This document shows positions 1 to 13,277 of a stretch of DNA of 64,000 nt, piece after piece. How positions within the stretch are numbered: the first letter of the stretch is position 1; every line of letters starts with the position of its first letter. The notes below the pieces were generated by a model that worked only from the letters and a program-made list of their open reading frames with translations, did not search any database and was not told the DNA's origin. Source of the stretch: Flammulina velutipes (Eukaryota; Basidiomycota; Agaricomycetes; Agaricales; Physalacriaceae); assembly GCA_011800155.1 (NCBI GenBank), contig CM022371.1, positions 2,356,001 to 2,420,000 on the forward strand. Reading direction: 5' to 3'. The position numbers were made by a program, and so were the translations under genes.

Positions 1-1
1 A

Positions 2-1344
2 TTCTCTGCATGCTCCAACCTATATGCCAACCGTACTTTTGGAGGGCTATATTCATCCCCTGCATCTTTGCGAAACACGAGTTATGCCGCGACCCTATTA
101 TCCCATGCAGAGGTATTGTATTCACTTGCCGTCAATGCCTCTGGCGGACAGACAGAATATCAAACGTCGGTTCCGGAAGTAGCATCCAGCTATGGGTCCT
201 CGTCATATGAAGATGAATTGACAATCGCAGCACTATTCCTTGCACGGGCAAAGAACTCATCAGAACTTTTCAGTCAAGCTGAGTCCTACTACGATGAGTT
301 TGATCTAGGCGGGCAAGATACGGTGTTCAACTGGGACTCGAAAACGCCCGGACTAGCAGTGTTGTTTGCTCAGCTGTCTCATCCCGACGCGGGACTCGAC
401 ATCGGAGGCGATTTCTCGGAATGGCAAAACGAAGCGGAAGCGTACTTTGATAAAATAGTGGCAAACGAAGGACGCGCGCAGAGAACGCCAGGTCAGAGTG
501 ATCCGAGTTCTTCCTCAGGCTATGCATTGACTTTACTATTGGCAAGGTGGTCTCCTCATCTACGACGGCGACTCTGACAGCGCAAGTCTAAACCCAGCTT
601 TGAACGCAGCTATGCTTCTATCGCGATACGCGCCCATGGCCTCTTCTGACGCCAAACGCGACTCATATCTGGTATGCACGATTGCTTACCAAAAGCTTCA
701 ATCCTCATAGTTTCTTAGGACTTCGCTCAAGAACAGTTGGACTACGCCCTTGGGAATAATCCGATGTCGGGTAGGCAAACCAAAGTCACAAAGCCTCCAT
801 GCGCATCTAATTTCAATCTCCCAAAGTTCCTTATGTCGTCGGCTCAAACCCGAATTCTCCCTCTAATCCTCACTCTGCGCCCGCAAGTGGCGGTAATGAT
901 ATAGGGAACATCGACACGTCGCCGCCAGAGGAAGCTTACGTGCTGTATGGCGCCGTCATTGGTGGCCCCGACTTCGAGGATAATTACTACGATATTCGTA
1001 GTGACTGGCCGCAAACTGAGGTGATTCACATCTCTCTTGTTGTCTGATTCGGTACTGATTGAGCTCAGGTCGCCCTCGATTATAATGCGCCACTTTTGAC
1101 ACTTGCGGCAATGCACGTCTTGAATGACCGAAATGACCCTTTCTACACGTCCCTTCAGGCGGGGGAATACGACAAAGTTCGACCAGAGGGTAATCCGTGC
1201 GATGCAGCTATCAAGGACGGGTGCCCCGGTATTGATTTCCCCACCAAAGGGAAGATTGCCGTGGGCGTCATTATTGGCGTAGTCGGCCTCGTTATCCTGG
1301 GTCTCATCACATACTGGATCTGGCTAGTTGTGATATCAAAGTAG
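2..1344 (+). CDS. Glycoside hydrolase family 9 endoglucanase, 3' part, with C-terminal membrane anchor
   Basis: The gene enters from outside the window and is open from about base 2, so the N-terminus is missing. It encodes the C-terminal half of a GH9 endo-beta-1,4-glucanase, a cellulose or beta-glucan hydrolase. Visible family blocks are a GSNPNSPSNPHS stretch near 835-880, corresponding to the GSNP/H motif of the active site, and a GGPDFEDNYYDIRSDW block near 960-1013 followed across an intron by a TEVALDYNAP block. The last block carries the Asp and Glu positions used for catalysis in GH9. Three or more short introns interrupt the visible part. After the catalytic domain a short linker leads to one hydrophobic helix (about 1255-1335, GVIIGVVGLVILGLITYWIW), so the enzyme is probably a tail-anchored ectoenzyme rather than freely secreted. 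The stop is TAG at 1342. Family call is firm; substrate is inferred. Confidence 0.85.
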
Positions 1345-1413
1345 TATGATTTCGGTATATTCACATCCCTATTACATATACTCTATATCCAAACACAGCA
1401 TAGAATCAGCCAT

Positions 1414-4400
1414 TTAGTAAACCTATACACGTATATCAGTGAGGAAGCGGGGACAATTGCATGGAGGAGACTGACCTCGAGAATGTAACGTTCTTCCGCT
1501 TTAAGGCTTTGAAGGTAATCGCCAGCGGACACTGCATCATAGCCTTTGTACTTGACCAAGGCGTTGACTAGCGCCTCGTACATGTCGGGTACAGGCCAAG
1601 TCGGCCCACACAGATAAAATACACCCTCCTTATCCTGCAACATATCCGCCAGTGCCTCAGAGTCCTCCAACATTTTGTGTTGAATGTAAACCTTCTTTGG
1701 TCCATCCCGAGAGAAAGCAAGTCCAGCACGGGTGATGACACCATCCTCGATGAAGGCCTCAATTTCTTCCCCGTAGAGATATTCTTGAGACTGATGACGA
1801 GAACCAAAGTAGTAGTAGACCGGTCCAACTTCGATACCCTGCTGCTTGATCCATGCACGATACTGGAGGAAAGCGCGGAAGGGGGCTGCACCTGTACCAA
1901 GTCCAGCCATGATGAGAGGTTGCTTGTGATCCGGTGGAAGCTGAGAGGTAGTGAGCATGAATCGTTTCGGCTTACAGGATCGTTAAGCGACGTACCTTCA
2001 TAACGCTAGGCTTGATGGACACCGTAACCTTCTGGCCAGGACGAAGATCAGCCAAGTATCTGGTACATTGTCCGTATCTGGGCGAACCTAAGAACTTTCG
2101 TAAGCTGACAGCATCGAGGAGATATAGCGAAGAGCATACCACTAGGTGTCACCCAATCCACAGTGACAACAAGGAGATCGACTTGGTTTCCGACGACCTC
2201 CTGAGAACTGGCAATGCTGTAATGCCGTGGCTTGATATCGCCCACGAGTTGACATAGAATTTCAATGCCAGGCTTTGCGCTGGGGTACATCCTCAGCACA
2301 TCCGCGAACGTCACAGTGTCTTTCTCCGACAACTTCTTGAGTGTTGCAGACCCCTCAGGAGATCCGATGAAGAGCAACGCGTGCCTCTCCACCGAGGACG
2401 TCGCAAAGGGAGCAAGATCGGAGTAGAATGCCTTTGGAGGGCGGCCAAATAGATCAATTTGCTGCTGCAGAGCCTGGAACACTGTCCGAGTGTGCATGTT
2501 CCCGTCATCCCCTCCAAGCGGAATGGTGATGAGCCTGTCTGGGTCCGCGCCGTACCAAGAACAGAAATCCAAAACCTCCTTGTCGTTATTCCAGCCATGG
2601 ATACCAAGTGCCTCGCCGATGGCGTACTTGAGGCCAGTGCCAGAAGTATCGAACTCGAGGTGGAAGACATTTCGGTCGTACTCCAAGGGTGTCAGACGGC
2701 GGTTCACTGTGCAGGTGACAAGGAACGTGTCTTCGGGTAACTCTGGACGAAGGGCGGGGTTCAGCGGGAACTCCGAATCGCCCGCCTGCGATCCAGGAGG
2801 AATGAATGCGTCCGGGAAGATGAGATGCTTGGCCGCATCGTGCCAGGACCCCAACTTTGGTCCAGATGCAACGGAGTCTCCATCGTCCGCTTCGACGATG
2901 ATGGCATTGAAGTCGAATGTCTTCAAAGACGCTGATTGAAGATCCACTTCTGGAGCGTCGATCTCGATAACGTCGAGCCCGGCCCAAGCTGCGGCGTTCG
3001 CAGCATCTAACGATACGCCCTCGACGATGCTATCAAATGCTCTGGATGCAGCCTTCAGGACCAAGATTTCTTGAGCAGCCTTGCCGAGGTATAGGCGAAG
3101 GAAAGCGAGATTAACGATAAGGACCTCGATTACAGCCTGCTTGACCTCGTCGCCACCTACAAGGTCTGAGGCAATGGTGGAGGCGTTGATCGTGAAGACA
3201 GTCAGGCCCTTCTGCTGGATAATTTCCTTCGTTTGATTTGGAAGGTTGGCGATGAGCTCTGCCGAGGTCCAAGAGGTCGCGACGAGCACCACTGCGTTCT
3301 GTTTAGCATACTGGAGTACGGTGTGTGATTTGAGAAGGTTTTGATCCAGAACACCGACAAAATCGACGGAGCCAGAGGTGACGTTGTAAGGAATCGCGAT
3401 AGGGAGGGGGACCGCGTCCGACACCTCCTTCTTTAGTGCGAGAAGCAACCTGTTGGCAGTCACACCTCGAGAGGTGGAGAATGCGTCGTGATCTGTCAAA
3501 AGACGTGCGGATAGACCCTGATTAGAGATGAACATTTCCTCAAGGACATGGGGAAGGGAAGTAAGAGATGTCTTTGGGGTGCTAAAGAGGATGAGGCGCT
3601 TCGCTGAAGGTGCCAAAAGGGAAGGGGAAACCTCGATTGGGGAAAGAGATGAAAGGAACTGCACAAAGGCATCTTGCTGGGACAAGAAGTGTTGCGACTT
3701 TTCGGGAGTGAGACCATGACCATGAATGATAGGCGGGGACGCATTGGAAAAGAAGCTGCTGAACACTTCGGCATAGAGGACTCCCTGGCTGGAGACGTTG
3801 GCAACGTCGTCGAGGACGTGGACAGTCTTGGCCGTAGTGGGTATGGTGGCAAGGAGAGCCTCATCGTCCCAAGGCCTCAAAACATTGGCGACAACGACAC
3901 CTAATCCGGAGGCCTTGTTTGCAAATGCTTTGGCAGCGAGTGCCAAAGGGCCATTGGGAACGACGACAACGGTGCTTGCGTCGGCAGCACCAGTGTATGT
4001 GAAGAAGGAGTAGCCAGCAGCCTTGAGGACATCGGCGGGCGCGTCGCTCTTGACATCGAACACTGGGAGAGGGGTGATGGAATGTCCCGTCTCCCGGGCG
4101 GCACTATAGTGGTCGAAAACATGGACAACATGGTGGTTAGGGAGCCTGTAGGCAATTTGGGCAAAATCGACAACCTCCTGAGGAGTTGCAGAGAGCAGGA
4201 CAACGATGTCCTTTGGTAGGATGGGCAAGGCATTAGCGACAGGATAAAGTGAGGCTGAGATGATGGACTCTGTGAAGAGGAGATTGGGAACTTGAAGAAC
4301 GAGTTTGCTGGTGGGTTTGGCGGGAGGTAGGTAAGACAGCGAAGGGGCCATCATGGAGAGGCCTTTGGCAGATGTAAAGGCGGTGATGACTGCATCTTGG

Positions 4401-4717
4401 CTGGTTCCCTCTGACAGACGTCCGACGAGAGTAAGTCCTGCACCTGCGCGCGTCTGGAGATCGACGACTTGGGCCGAGTCTCTGCCTGACTTTGACCACG
4501 CCTTGGTCAGCGTTCCAAAGCCCGCCTGTTCCGCGAGATCGTAGACAAAGATGGTAGAGCTGGTTTTGGGCCTCGACACAAGATATTCCACTATCTGTGA
4601 GGGTTGAATTCGAGGGTTGAAGAAGACACTATCTGTGCCATTTTCTGCCTTTAGCTTGGGCGATGGTGGCGACGAGAGAGTCCTGCTCGCCGACAAGGGC
4701 GTTGAGTATCCCGACAT
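1414..4717 (-). CDS. MET10: Sulfite reductase [NADPH] flavoprotein (alpha) subunit
   Basis: Electron-donating subunit of assimilatory sulfite reductase, which passes electrons from NADPH via FAD to the Met5-type hemoprotein to reduce sulfite to sulfide for cysteine and methionine synthesis in the cytosol. The N-terminal 600 residues form the pyruvate-ferredoxin-oxidoreductase-like region seen in fungal Met10. The C-terminal part is a ferredoxin-NADP reductase module with the FAD motif RHYSIASSQ and the NADPH-binding GLGTGAAPFRAF segment near 1900. I resolve three introns at 2088-2139, 1941-1995 and 1423-1475. The last joins GAG to GTTTACTAA, giving the C-terminus LEVY. The spliced product is 1047 residues, close to yeast Met10 (about 1035). 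Start ATG at 4717 is chosen; in-frame ATGs at 4792 and 4795 are alternatives. It ends 69 bp from the GH9 stop, tail to tail. Confidence 0.95.
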
Positions 4718-5113
4718 GGTTTCCGGAAGAGAGATGACATTTTCTGAGCAAGTGAGTGGATGAAAAAGGTGAAATTCGTCATTCTCAATCATCATCACGC
4801 CTTTCCATCGGTCCGGCTTCCCACTTTAATTCAACGCTCCATCCATCTGCCACTGCCTCATCGTGCTCAACCCTCAGCTCGCAATCATTGGCCCGGCTTT
4901 GCATTGTACCTCTTCTCACGATAGCAAATGACCTCGTATTAACGTTAACATCTGTCAAGCATGATAAGTGCGCCACATTGATCAATCAAACTCCATCCAC
5001 CACGGATACGATATGAGTTTGATGCCGGTGGGTATATCGGCGGCGCGCACTATACACGCACCGTCAACTAAAGCGCCCATTTAAAATTGTGAGATCTCCG
5101 AATCCCGGCCGAA
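4718..5113. promoter_or_regulatory. Divergent intergenic region between MET10 and the BNA3-type gene
   Basis: About 396 bp separate the two start codons, so both promoters must lie here. The stretch is CT-rich near the MET10 side and holds no convincing ORF. I see no clear CACGTG sulfur-regulatory box. It shortens if MET10 starts at the upstream ATG at 4795. Confidence 0.5.
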
Positions 5114-6911
5114 ATGATCGCTGGCATGCTTTCCTCTTCCGTTAAAAGAGCGTTGACGAGTCACCGTCGTTTCTTTACAACTACCATGGCTGCTGCAAAT
5201 TCAAAGGATCGTACCAATCTCATTCCCTTTTCTTCGCGTCTCAAACAGGGACGAGCCCTCGCTGAAGATGTATGGTCCATCTTCAAGTATGGCTGCTCCC
5301 ACATAGCACTCTGGCCCAAGCGCGATGCTCATAATTTTCTGCAGCGTCGCGAACCTCCCCTCGGACTGTATCAATCTTGGACAAGGTTACATGAACTTCC
5401 CCCCTCCATCATGGGTTAGAGAGGCAGCAGAAGAAGCGTTATCAAAGACAGAAACCAATCACTACTCCCATCCAAAGGGCCGTCTACGCCTCCGCAACGC
5501 CATTCGCGACTTCTATGGTCCTTCTTACGGTAGGGAGCTCAATCCCGATACTGAGATTCTCGTTACCAGTGGTGCCAACGAAGGTACGGACTGTCTTGCG
5601 CGAAATCTAGCACCTCAATTTACGACGCGCCCCAGGACAATACTCCGTCTTTACTGCTTTCCTCGAGACAGGCGACGAGGTTATCATGTTTGAGCCATTC
5701 TTCGATCAATACCTTCCATCCGTTACCTTCAACGGTGGTACACCAGTCTATGTCCCGCTTCATCCCCCCAAATACACTGGCTCTCTGAGATCTACTAGCA
5801 ACGATTGGACTCTCGATCTGGACGAACTGAGGTAGCCCTTGTCTTTGGTCTTAATCTCCGTTCTAACATTCTAAATACATATCTTAGACGCGCTATAACC
5901 TCCCGCACAAAGATGATTATCGTCAATACGCCACACAACCCTGTAGGCAAAGTCTTCACACGCAAGGAACTAGAAGGCATTGCCGCATTAGCAGAGGAGT
6001 TTAACCTTCTCGTTATGGCCGATGAAGTGGTCAGTCCCTCTTCGCCGTCGATGCCCGTTAGACGATGTGGCTTACTCGTATCCTTAGTACGACTGTCTCG
6101 TGTTTGATGGTCACGAACATGTACGTATCGCCACTTTGCCAGGAATGTGGGACCGTACTGTTACCGTGGGATCTGCTGGAAGTGAGTACAAACCGAATAA
6201 CTCATTATGACACCACTGATGGACGGCATTGCCCTTAGAGGCCTTTGCGGCAACAGGATGGCGAGTGGGTTGGTTAGTCGGTCCAGAATACATCATCAGA
6301 CCCACTCTCGCTGCGACAACACGTATCGTATTTTGCTCGAACTCACCTCTGCAAGAGGCCGCGGCTGTAGGGTTAGAGAAAGTCAAAGAAAAGCAGTTCT
6401 TCGAAACTCAGAGGAAAGAGTACGAGGAACGTCGTGCAGTGCTTATCGACGCTTTTGACCGTCTCGGAATCAAGTACACCTTCCCAGAAGGATCTTACTT
6501 CGCTCTAATGGTGGGTGTTCATGATTATCGAGCTATACACAGCATCTAACGTTATCTACAAGGATATCACCAACGTTGCATTTCCCGATGACTATCCTTT
6601 CCCAGCCAGTGTATTAGGACGCGGACGGGACTTCAGGTAGGCAAAGGCCTTCAGAATAAGATTTCAGACAGCTTATCGTCTGATAGGGCCTGCTGGTTCA
6701 TTGCCTTGGAGGTCGGAGTTTCTTCCATTCCTGTCAGCGAGGTAGGGGGTTTTCGACATATGCCAGATGTTTGCTAAAATCACTTCAGTTCTACTGCCAA
6801 GAACACGCTAACATCGGAGAGGCTTATGCCCGCTTTGCCTTCTGTAAAGATGTAGACACCTTGAAGCGTGCTGCTGAACGCCTACAAGGGCTGAAGAAGT
6901 TCATTACATAG
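5114..6911 (+). CDS. BNA3: Kynurenine-oxoglutarate aminotransferase / cysteine-S-conjugate beta-lyase type enzyme
   Basis: PLP-dependent class I aminotransferase of the Bna3/KYAT family, which converts kynurenine to kynurenic acid and may also transaminate glutamine or cleave cysteine conjugates. After a short Arg/Ser-rich leader that could be a mitochondrial presequence (in-frame second ATG at 5186), the fold follows: INLGQGYMNFPPP near 5370-5410, TNHYSHPKG, the NTPHNPVGK block near 5930, and the PLP-lysine motif GSAGKAFAATGWRVGW near 6170-6270. The Lys codon of that motif is itself split by an intron (A|AG). Resolved introns include 5287-5344 and 5584-5635; several more follow. The stop TAG is at 6909. 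It converges with the helicase gene, with 61 bp between stops. Confidence 0.92.
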
Positions 6912-6972
6912 ATTCCTATGAATATCTATATTACGCCAGAATTTTTAGAGTGAGGGTCTTCTGGAAGTGCTA

Positions 6973-9900
6973 TTACGATGTTTCTTGTACAGTTCCTGCT
7001 GTGTCTAGAGTAAGGGGGTCCAGTATAAGATCGACTATCCGTGACAGGTTTTCATCCCTCGACTCCGACTTGCAGTCATAATACGATGGGTTTGTCGACG
7101 CCCTCTGACCCAACAAAGTGAACGATAAAACATCCACCAAGTCCTGCTTCGTAGGTGTATGCCCCTTTTCTCTTTGATATCGATACCAATCAGCGATGTC
7201 GTCCGTCTCCAGGAGCCGAGACTCTAACGGAAGGCCCTCGTTGAGGAAACGGAGTAAGGTGTCCTTTGCTTCAACTTGACAGAAGAGATGGAACACGCCA
7301 GAACCGGAATGACGAACAGCCCGACCTTGCATTCGAACGAGCTGAGCAAGGTCGTAGTCTCGCAGCTGACGGTCATATCCACTCCCTTCAGCATGCAGAT
7401 ACTGCGTCCCCATGACCACGACGACACTCGCTCTAACTGGAATGGTCCAACATGAGTCGTGTGGGACAAGGAGAACGCGTATGATGCCCTCCGCGTAGAG
7501 GGAGAGTATCAAGTTCCTATCCTCCCTCTGGATCCCCTCGTGGTAGAACCCGATACCGCGCGAGATGAAGTCGCACAATCCACGATCCCGGAAGCGTATC
7601 CTGTACTCCTCCAAATACTCTTCGGGGATGCCAGGAGGTAGATAACCAGCCTCCGTCTCCGTCTCCAGTGCACACTGAGTGAGGAGGTCCATTGCCACAG
7701 TTTTGCACTGCCCTCGAGACGGCACAAACACCAGCGCAGAGTCAGCACTCGTGATGGCGTTGTGCGTAGGCTTGGCCATAGCCTTGAACAGGGACGCGGA
7801 CTGTGGTATGTTGAAAGTTTGGACGTGCATGGTCAGCGACTGGCCGCGATCTTTTGGACGGAAACTATGTAGCGCAAATGGATCGACATTGAGCCATGAT
7901 GCGAGATCTCCGGAGTCGTTGAGCGAGCTGGAGATACCGACGAATCTCGTTGGAGTCATCTGTGTTGCGTGGCGTAGCAGTGAGAGGGCCAATTCATACT
8001 TGGAATCCAGTTGCTCTAGGTTCTCGCATATGACCAAGTTGATGCCAGTCAAGGGTTTCTTTGGATTGCGTTGTCGGAGGGCGCTGAGTAAAAGATCTGC
8101 TGTGGTGATGACGATCCTACGTTGCTTCTTCGGGAAAGTGAGTGGGTTATCTTTCGCAATGTCCACCACAGCGCCAGCCAATGGAGACCCTATTCGTAGT
8201 TGGGAAGCGAGCTCTATTGCAGCACTTCTTCGAGGCACAATGACCAAAACAAAGAATTCGGGATGTTTCAAGATACTGGTCCTGTGAAAATGGTAAGCGC
8301 ACCATCAGGCTAGAAGAAAATTCATCTTGCCATATCAGTGCTTCACCCATCATAGACTTTCCACTTCCTGTCGGAGCACAGAAAAGGGAGTGGGAGTCTG
8401 TGTTCAACAGCCCCCAGAATACTTGCGTTTGGATAGCGTTGAAGTTATGTAGACGTCCAGAAAATATGGCTTCCACAGTGGGGTTACGAAGGGTGCTCGA
8501 AGTCAGGAAGGGAAGATCAAGGACAGGAGTATGAGTGCTCGATGACAACGGCATGATTAAGGAGTCCAGAGGTACAACCACCTCATCTTCGGCGCCCATC
8601 CATCTATCGGAAACGAAGCGGATCGTCACGGACGGGGGAGCCACGCCGTTAGGTATAGATATCACAAAATCAACGTCGAGACTGTCCGTCGCCTGTCGGA
8701 AGAGGAGATGAGCAAGTTGGAGAATGTTCAGGCCCTCGTGATCCTCGACCCAAAGCCAAAACGGCTGCGAAGTCCCGTGAATCTTCGCATCCCAATAAAA
8801 GGCCTTCTCGATGTGGACCGCTATCTTCAGGACGTCGGAGCCGAGCGGTCGCAGATTATAATTAATCTTGACGGTAGGGAACTGTTGAACTGCAGTCAAC
8901 AAAGCTTTGCCATGTATTTCGTTCATGTGGATGAGTTTCCCCAGTTCGCCAGCGTTTAAGGTGGCCAAGTCAGAGGGGGCCCAATCGTCAGCCCACGTTT
9001 CCAGTGCGTAGAGAACATCTGGTTTCAGTGCAAATTGCTTGAGCGGTTGATCGAAGGGCCATAGGCGCCCTTCGATAGCCTTGCTCATACCCATCAAAAC
9101 GGCCGTCACAGTAGCCCATTTACGGCTGATCGCGATTTCCAAGAGAGCCCTCACGATACGACCACCGTTTTGCGCCACATAAGCCATGTCAGAGACGAGT
9201 GCGAAGTCTTCCATGGCATGCCTAGAGATGTATCCTTGAAGGAGGATGTTCACTTTGTCTTGACTTGTGAGCACTCTGCCTTGATTCGCGCTCCCTTCCT
9301 CCTGACCATTGCCTTGTTTTCCTTTACCTCGGCTTGAGTTGGCCTTGCCTTGTCTCGGATTTGTTTCGTCGTTACTTCCCTGGTGCCATATGAGATTCAA
9401 CGTAATGCACTAAATCTGATAGACTGACCTCAACATCACAAGGAACTATTTCTCGTAGAAGTTTGAGCTCCTCCTCCTCCGAATCGCGAACTTGGATTTG
9501 ATCAAACTACTGAAAGTCAGCGAGGTCCATGGAGTTCTACGATGTCAAGCTTACTTCTGTACTCATACTCAGCATAACCAAAACATCCGCTGCAGACATC
9601 CGGGGATGGAACTTCTTGTTAAATATCTCGATGGATTTGTGCTGAATATAATACTTGGCCGCAATTCGTCCGAGGTCTGTGATGGTGAATATGTCTGTTT
9701 GTCGATCAAAAAGTATCATTCGCGCATCTGCGAGCTGCTGAGCGGCTAATGTCACGAGTTCTTGTCGTTTCGCTCCCAGATGAGGATCGTCAGTCGTGGC
9801 TTCTCTCACGATACCTTTCAGTCTTTCTTCAGTACAAGAGAAGTACAAAGGAGACAAGCTACCGACCGTATAGGAACGGGTTCTTCCGCATGCGAACGAA

Positions 9901-12666
9901 GAGGTAGGTATACCCTAACCACTGTACACCATCGCGTACATTTGCCACTGTGCCAAGGGAAATTTCCGCGTTAAGAGCGTCAATCATTCCTCCACGGAAC
10001 CTAGATACATATAGGTGAATGAGTTAGTGAATGGGAATTGCAACGAACTGCGACTCTATAGGGATCTAAATAGATAGACGTTAGACTAGCGCCGTTACAG
10101 CTCACTTGTACTTGCCTGCGAAGTTACGGCGTCCAGGTAATGGTTCAGCTTGTCCTCGGTGGTACAGATATAGCCTTCTCCACTTGTTTCCAGTCCTGGT
10201 CGACCGGCACGACCAAATACTTGCAGGACGTCCAATACGGAAAGATCGACGAATGCGCCCTTCGAGCTATCGTACACCTGTGTGCCCTTGATGACGACTA
10301 GTTGCTATCAGTATTGAGAAGTTGAATCAAATAATGTCTTACCGGCGTGTGCTGGTAAATTGACACCCCATGCAAGTGTGGAGGTACAACACAGGACCTA
10401 GCCAGTTATTAACAATAGAAGTCGAAGGTAGATGATAAATTGAGTACCTTGATAGCTCTAGCTTCAAACATTCGTTCCATCATATTTCGATCCGTTCTCA
10501 ACATTCCCGCATGATGTATACCAAATCCGCTGTCAAAAAGCTGCTTCATTTCTTTGTTTCTTGATTGCCCAATGTCACGTCGAAAGAAAGAGAACTGGGG
10601 ATGGTCTTCTGCTGAGAAATTGTCAAGAGTTCCCTCCAAGTTCGCAGCCTCTTTGATAGCCAGAGCTGTCTTGACTGTCTCTTTCCTGGAATGAACGAAG
10701 ACCATGACTTGATGACCTTGAGCGACTAATTCAGAAACCTTCTGGAATGTAACGTGGTCGAGATTCTTTCGAGACAGCGCACTACCTGCCTTGCCCTTGA
10801 TGCCAATGAAATGTTGTTCGAGTGGCACCGGACGGAATGAAGAGTCGAAGTAGAATAAGCCAGTATGTTTGGAGACACTACTTTTTGTCAGTAAAGCACG
10901 ATATGGTTTTTGGGCGCATACCTCAGGAACTCTGCGACGTCTACGTAGTTTGGCAACGTGGCGCTCAGCCCGACTATTCTGATGACCGATTGGCTGGATT
11001 CGACCTGACGCAGAGTTCGCGCGACAATGGTTTCAATGACTGCCCCACGTTCTTCATTGAGAAGATGTACTTCATCGATAATCAACAGCTTCAGAAGCTA
11101 GCCAACGACGTGAGTGTTAGCCGAGACCGGTGAGCCATAACCTCACAGAAGATAGTTCGCCTTCGCCGGTTGGTTTCCGAGTAACAACGTCCCATTTCTC
11201 GGGGGTAGTGACAATCATCTGTGTCTGTGCTATTTCTGCTTTCGTCAACTGCATGTCTCCGGTCAGTTCTCTGACTTGTATCCCGAGCCATTTCAGCCGT
11301 CTTCCAAGTTTGCGCACGATCTCGGACGCTAGCGCCTTCATTGGTGCTCTGTATCGAAGGTGATAATCAGTCATGAAAACGGCAAGAATAAAAAAGCTTA
11401 CACGTATATTATTTTGAACGCGTCACGATTAATAGTCGAGCTAATGTTCAAGTTCCCATTCTTGGTCCTATGTTGGTCCAAGACGCGTAGAATAGCCATC
11501 ATTGCAACATCCGTTTTCCCTGCTCCTGTTGGAGCACAGATAAGAAGATTCTCATTGGAGCCGTATGCTGTGGGATATATGATGGATTGGATTCGATTTA
11601 AGGTTGTATAACCCTGTCAAAATGAGATTATGTCCTATTCGTTGTTCAATGAAGTCCACTCACAGGGAATGATCCCTTTCCCATGTCGTCGAGTTCAGAT
11701 ACGTTTATCAAGCGCTCAGATATTCGAGGAGGAATGGCTTTGGCTGGAGGGATTATCACTTCTTCGAATTCTTCGAACATCTGCCGCGTAGTGCCAAGTG
11801 GCAGAAGATATTTAGTCCCGAGGTGTGAAAGGACGTTGCCATGCGCCATGGATGATGAGGTATACACATGTGGGAGTACTTCTGCATCGGGACGCTACAA
11901 TGAAATGAACTTCAGGCCAGGACATTGAGATGAATACTAACCGCAATTCCAGTAAACAAAGGGCGAGCCGCATTATCTCGTAACGTTTCCTCGACGCGTT
12001 GACGAGCAGACGATGCTAAATCATCTGTGCCGACTAAAGATGATGTCAAATGTACTGGCTGCTGAAACATTTCTATCTGCACTTTGCCCCATCAGACATC
12101 GATCATGGCAGCAGTAAAGGCAACATTACTTCAATTGCTAGATCTCGGCGATGTTGAACAATGCTGAAAACAAGCTCAATGTCTTCATAACCGACGAGAT
12201 CTGCCAGCTGATCGGAGACTTCGTCGTCGGGACGTGACGAGGATAAGAGGGAGTACAGGGAGTTTAGAATCGAAGATCCATTCGGTTTCCTATAGCATTG
12301 CTACAATGAGTAACTCGAAAATCCTGGGCCGTGAGACATACGCCAGAATTTTGAGTAGAACAGGGGATTGTCGTGTTGCGTCGTCGCGATATATGTCTAG
12401 TACTGAAGCGAACTGAGCTAGTTCTAACGATGTATCATCTAGTCCTATAATGAAGAGAATAAGTAGCTGCGCCTGAATTTTGGACACATAATCATACCCT
12501 CTGTGAAGTTCGAATCGGAAGTTCCATGGTGGCTAAATGCACTGAGTATTCATTGCACCAGCAGTCGTAAGGATTACCTTAACCACGTCTGCGTAAGCTG
12601 ATGATTACTGCTTGTATCGTCAGGAACGCTGAGTAGGAATTGGAGATGTCCAGAGAGACCAGCCAT
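6973..12666 (-). CDS. SLH1: ASCC3/Slh1-type tandem Ski2-like RNA helicase
   Basis: Relative of human ASCC3, yeast Slh1 and fission yeast Mug81. In that family the helicase acts in the RQT complex that splits collided ribosomes and, as ASCC3, in alkylation repair. First cassette: LNRIQS, Walker [10 protein letters not shown] near 11525, TPEKWD near 11180, DEVH near 11080, SATLPNY, and QVFGRAGRP near 10200. The first Sec63 unit follows (about 9900-8550). The second cassette keeps Walker A (APTGSGKS near 8370), but its DExH position reads CENLEQL. The protein ends about 50 residues after the second helicase core at TAA 6973. Start ATG at 12666 is supported by splicing: TTAAG joins to CCACCATGG, then a 53-nt intron leads into [11 protein letters not shown]. 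About 15 introns give roughly 1,600-1,700 residues. Confidence 0.88.
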
Positions 12667-13277
12667 AGAATGCCAGTGAAGGTGGAAAGGTATGTGACAC
12701 TTTCGGTCGGTTCCGAAGTCGCGTGTTAGCGCGTGTTCCGTCCTCCACCAACTTCGGTTCCTTTCTAAGAGTACTCAGTCAATGCCCATACTTAAGTATT
12801 CCCTGTGGGTCAGCCTCAAGTCAGCCTGTGGCACACATTCCGCGCGTCGAGAGACACGTGTTGGCGGCGAAATCAAAAAAAAGACGGCGCGCATCATCTA
12901 CAACCACTACTAGGAATCGCTACAGCCAGCATGAGGAATCACGACGTTCCTCTTCATATTGATCTACACTACGTGCTTGCGTCTTCCAGACCTAGATCGT
13001 ACTTTAGCGTCCCTAGAACTTCGAATGCTTTGTACCATCTCAGTATTCAGACGGTACTAGTATCCTCGAGCGCCGGACTCAGCGGTTATATATGCTATGT
13101 TCCCGTGCTCCACCTGGGAGCCTAGGACTGCTTCTGTTATGATCTCTCAATTCCGGACGTCCTTCTTATTGCCGGAAGCACCAGCTATATAATCCAAGGT
13201 GGTCGCAACCATTTTTAGCGTGCCCTTTCGTAGATCAATCAGCTACGCTATCCTGGTCTAATCTGGCTGTCCCAACC
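12667..13277. promoter_or_regulatory. Divergent promoter region of the helicase and the sugar transporter
   Basis: This 611-bp interval separates the two start codons. A TATATAA box at 13186-13192 lies about 86 bp before the transporter ATG and is a plausible core promoter. A palindromic CACGTG E-box is present at about 12855-12860. Short ORFs here have no recognisable domain and I treat them as chance. Confidence 0.5.

Noticed and set aside
12855..12860. CACGTG palindrome as a functional regulator site for the sugar transporter
   Set aside because: A single 6-bp palindrome in 600 bp is close to chance; noted only as a possible E-box.
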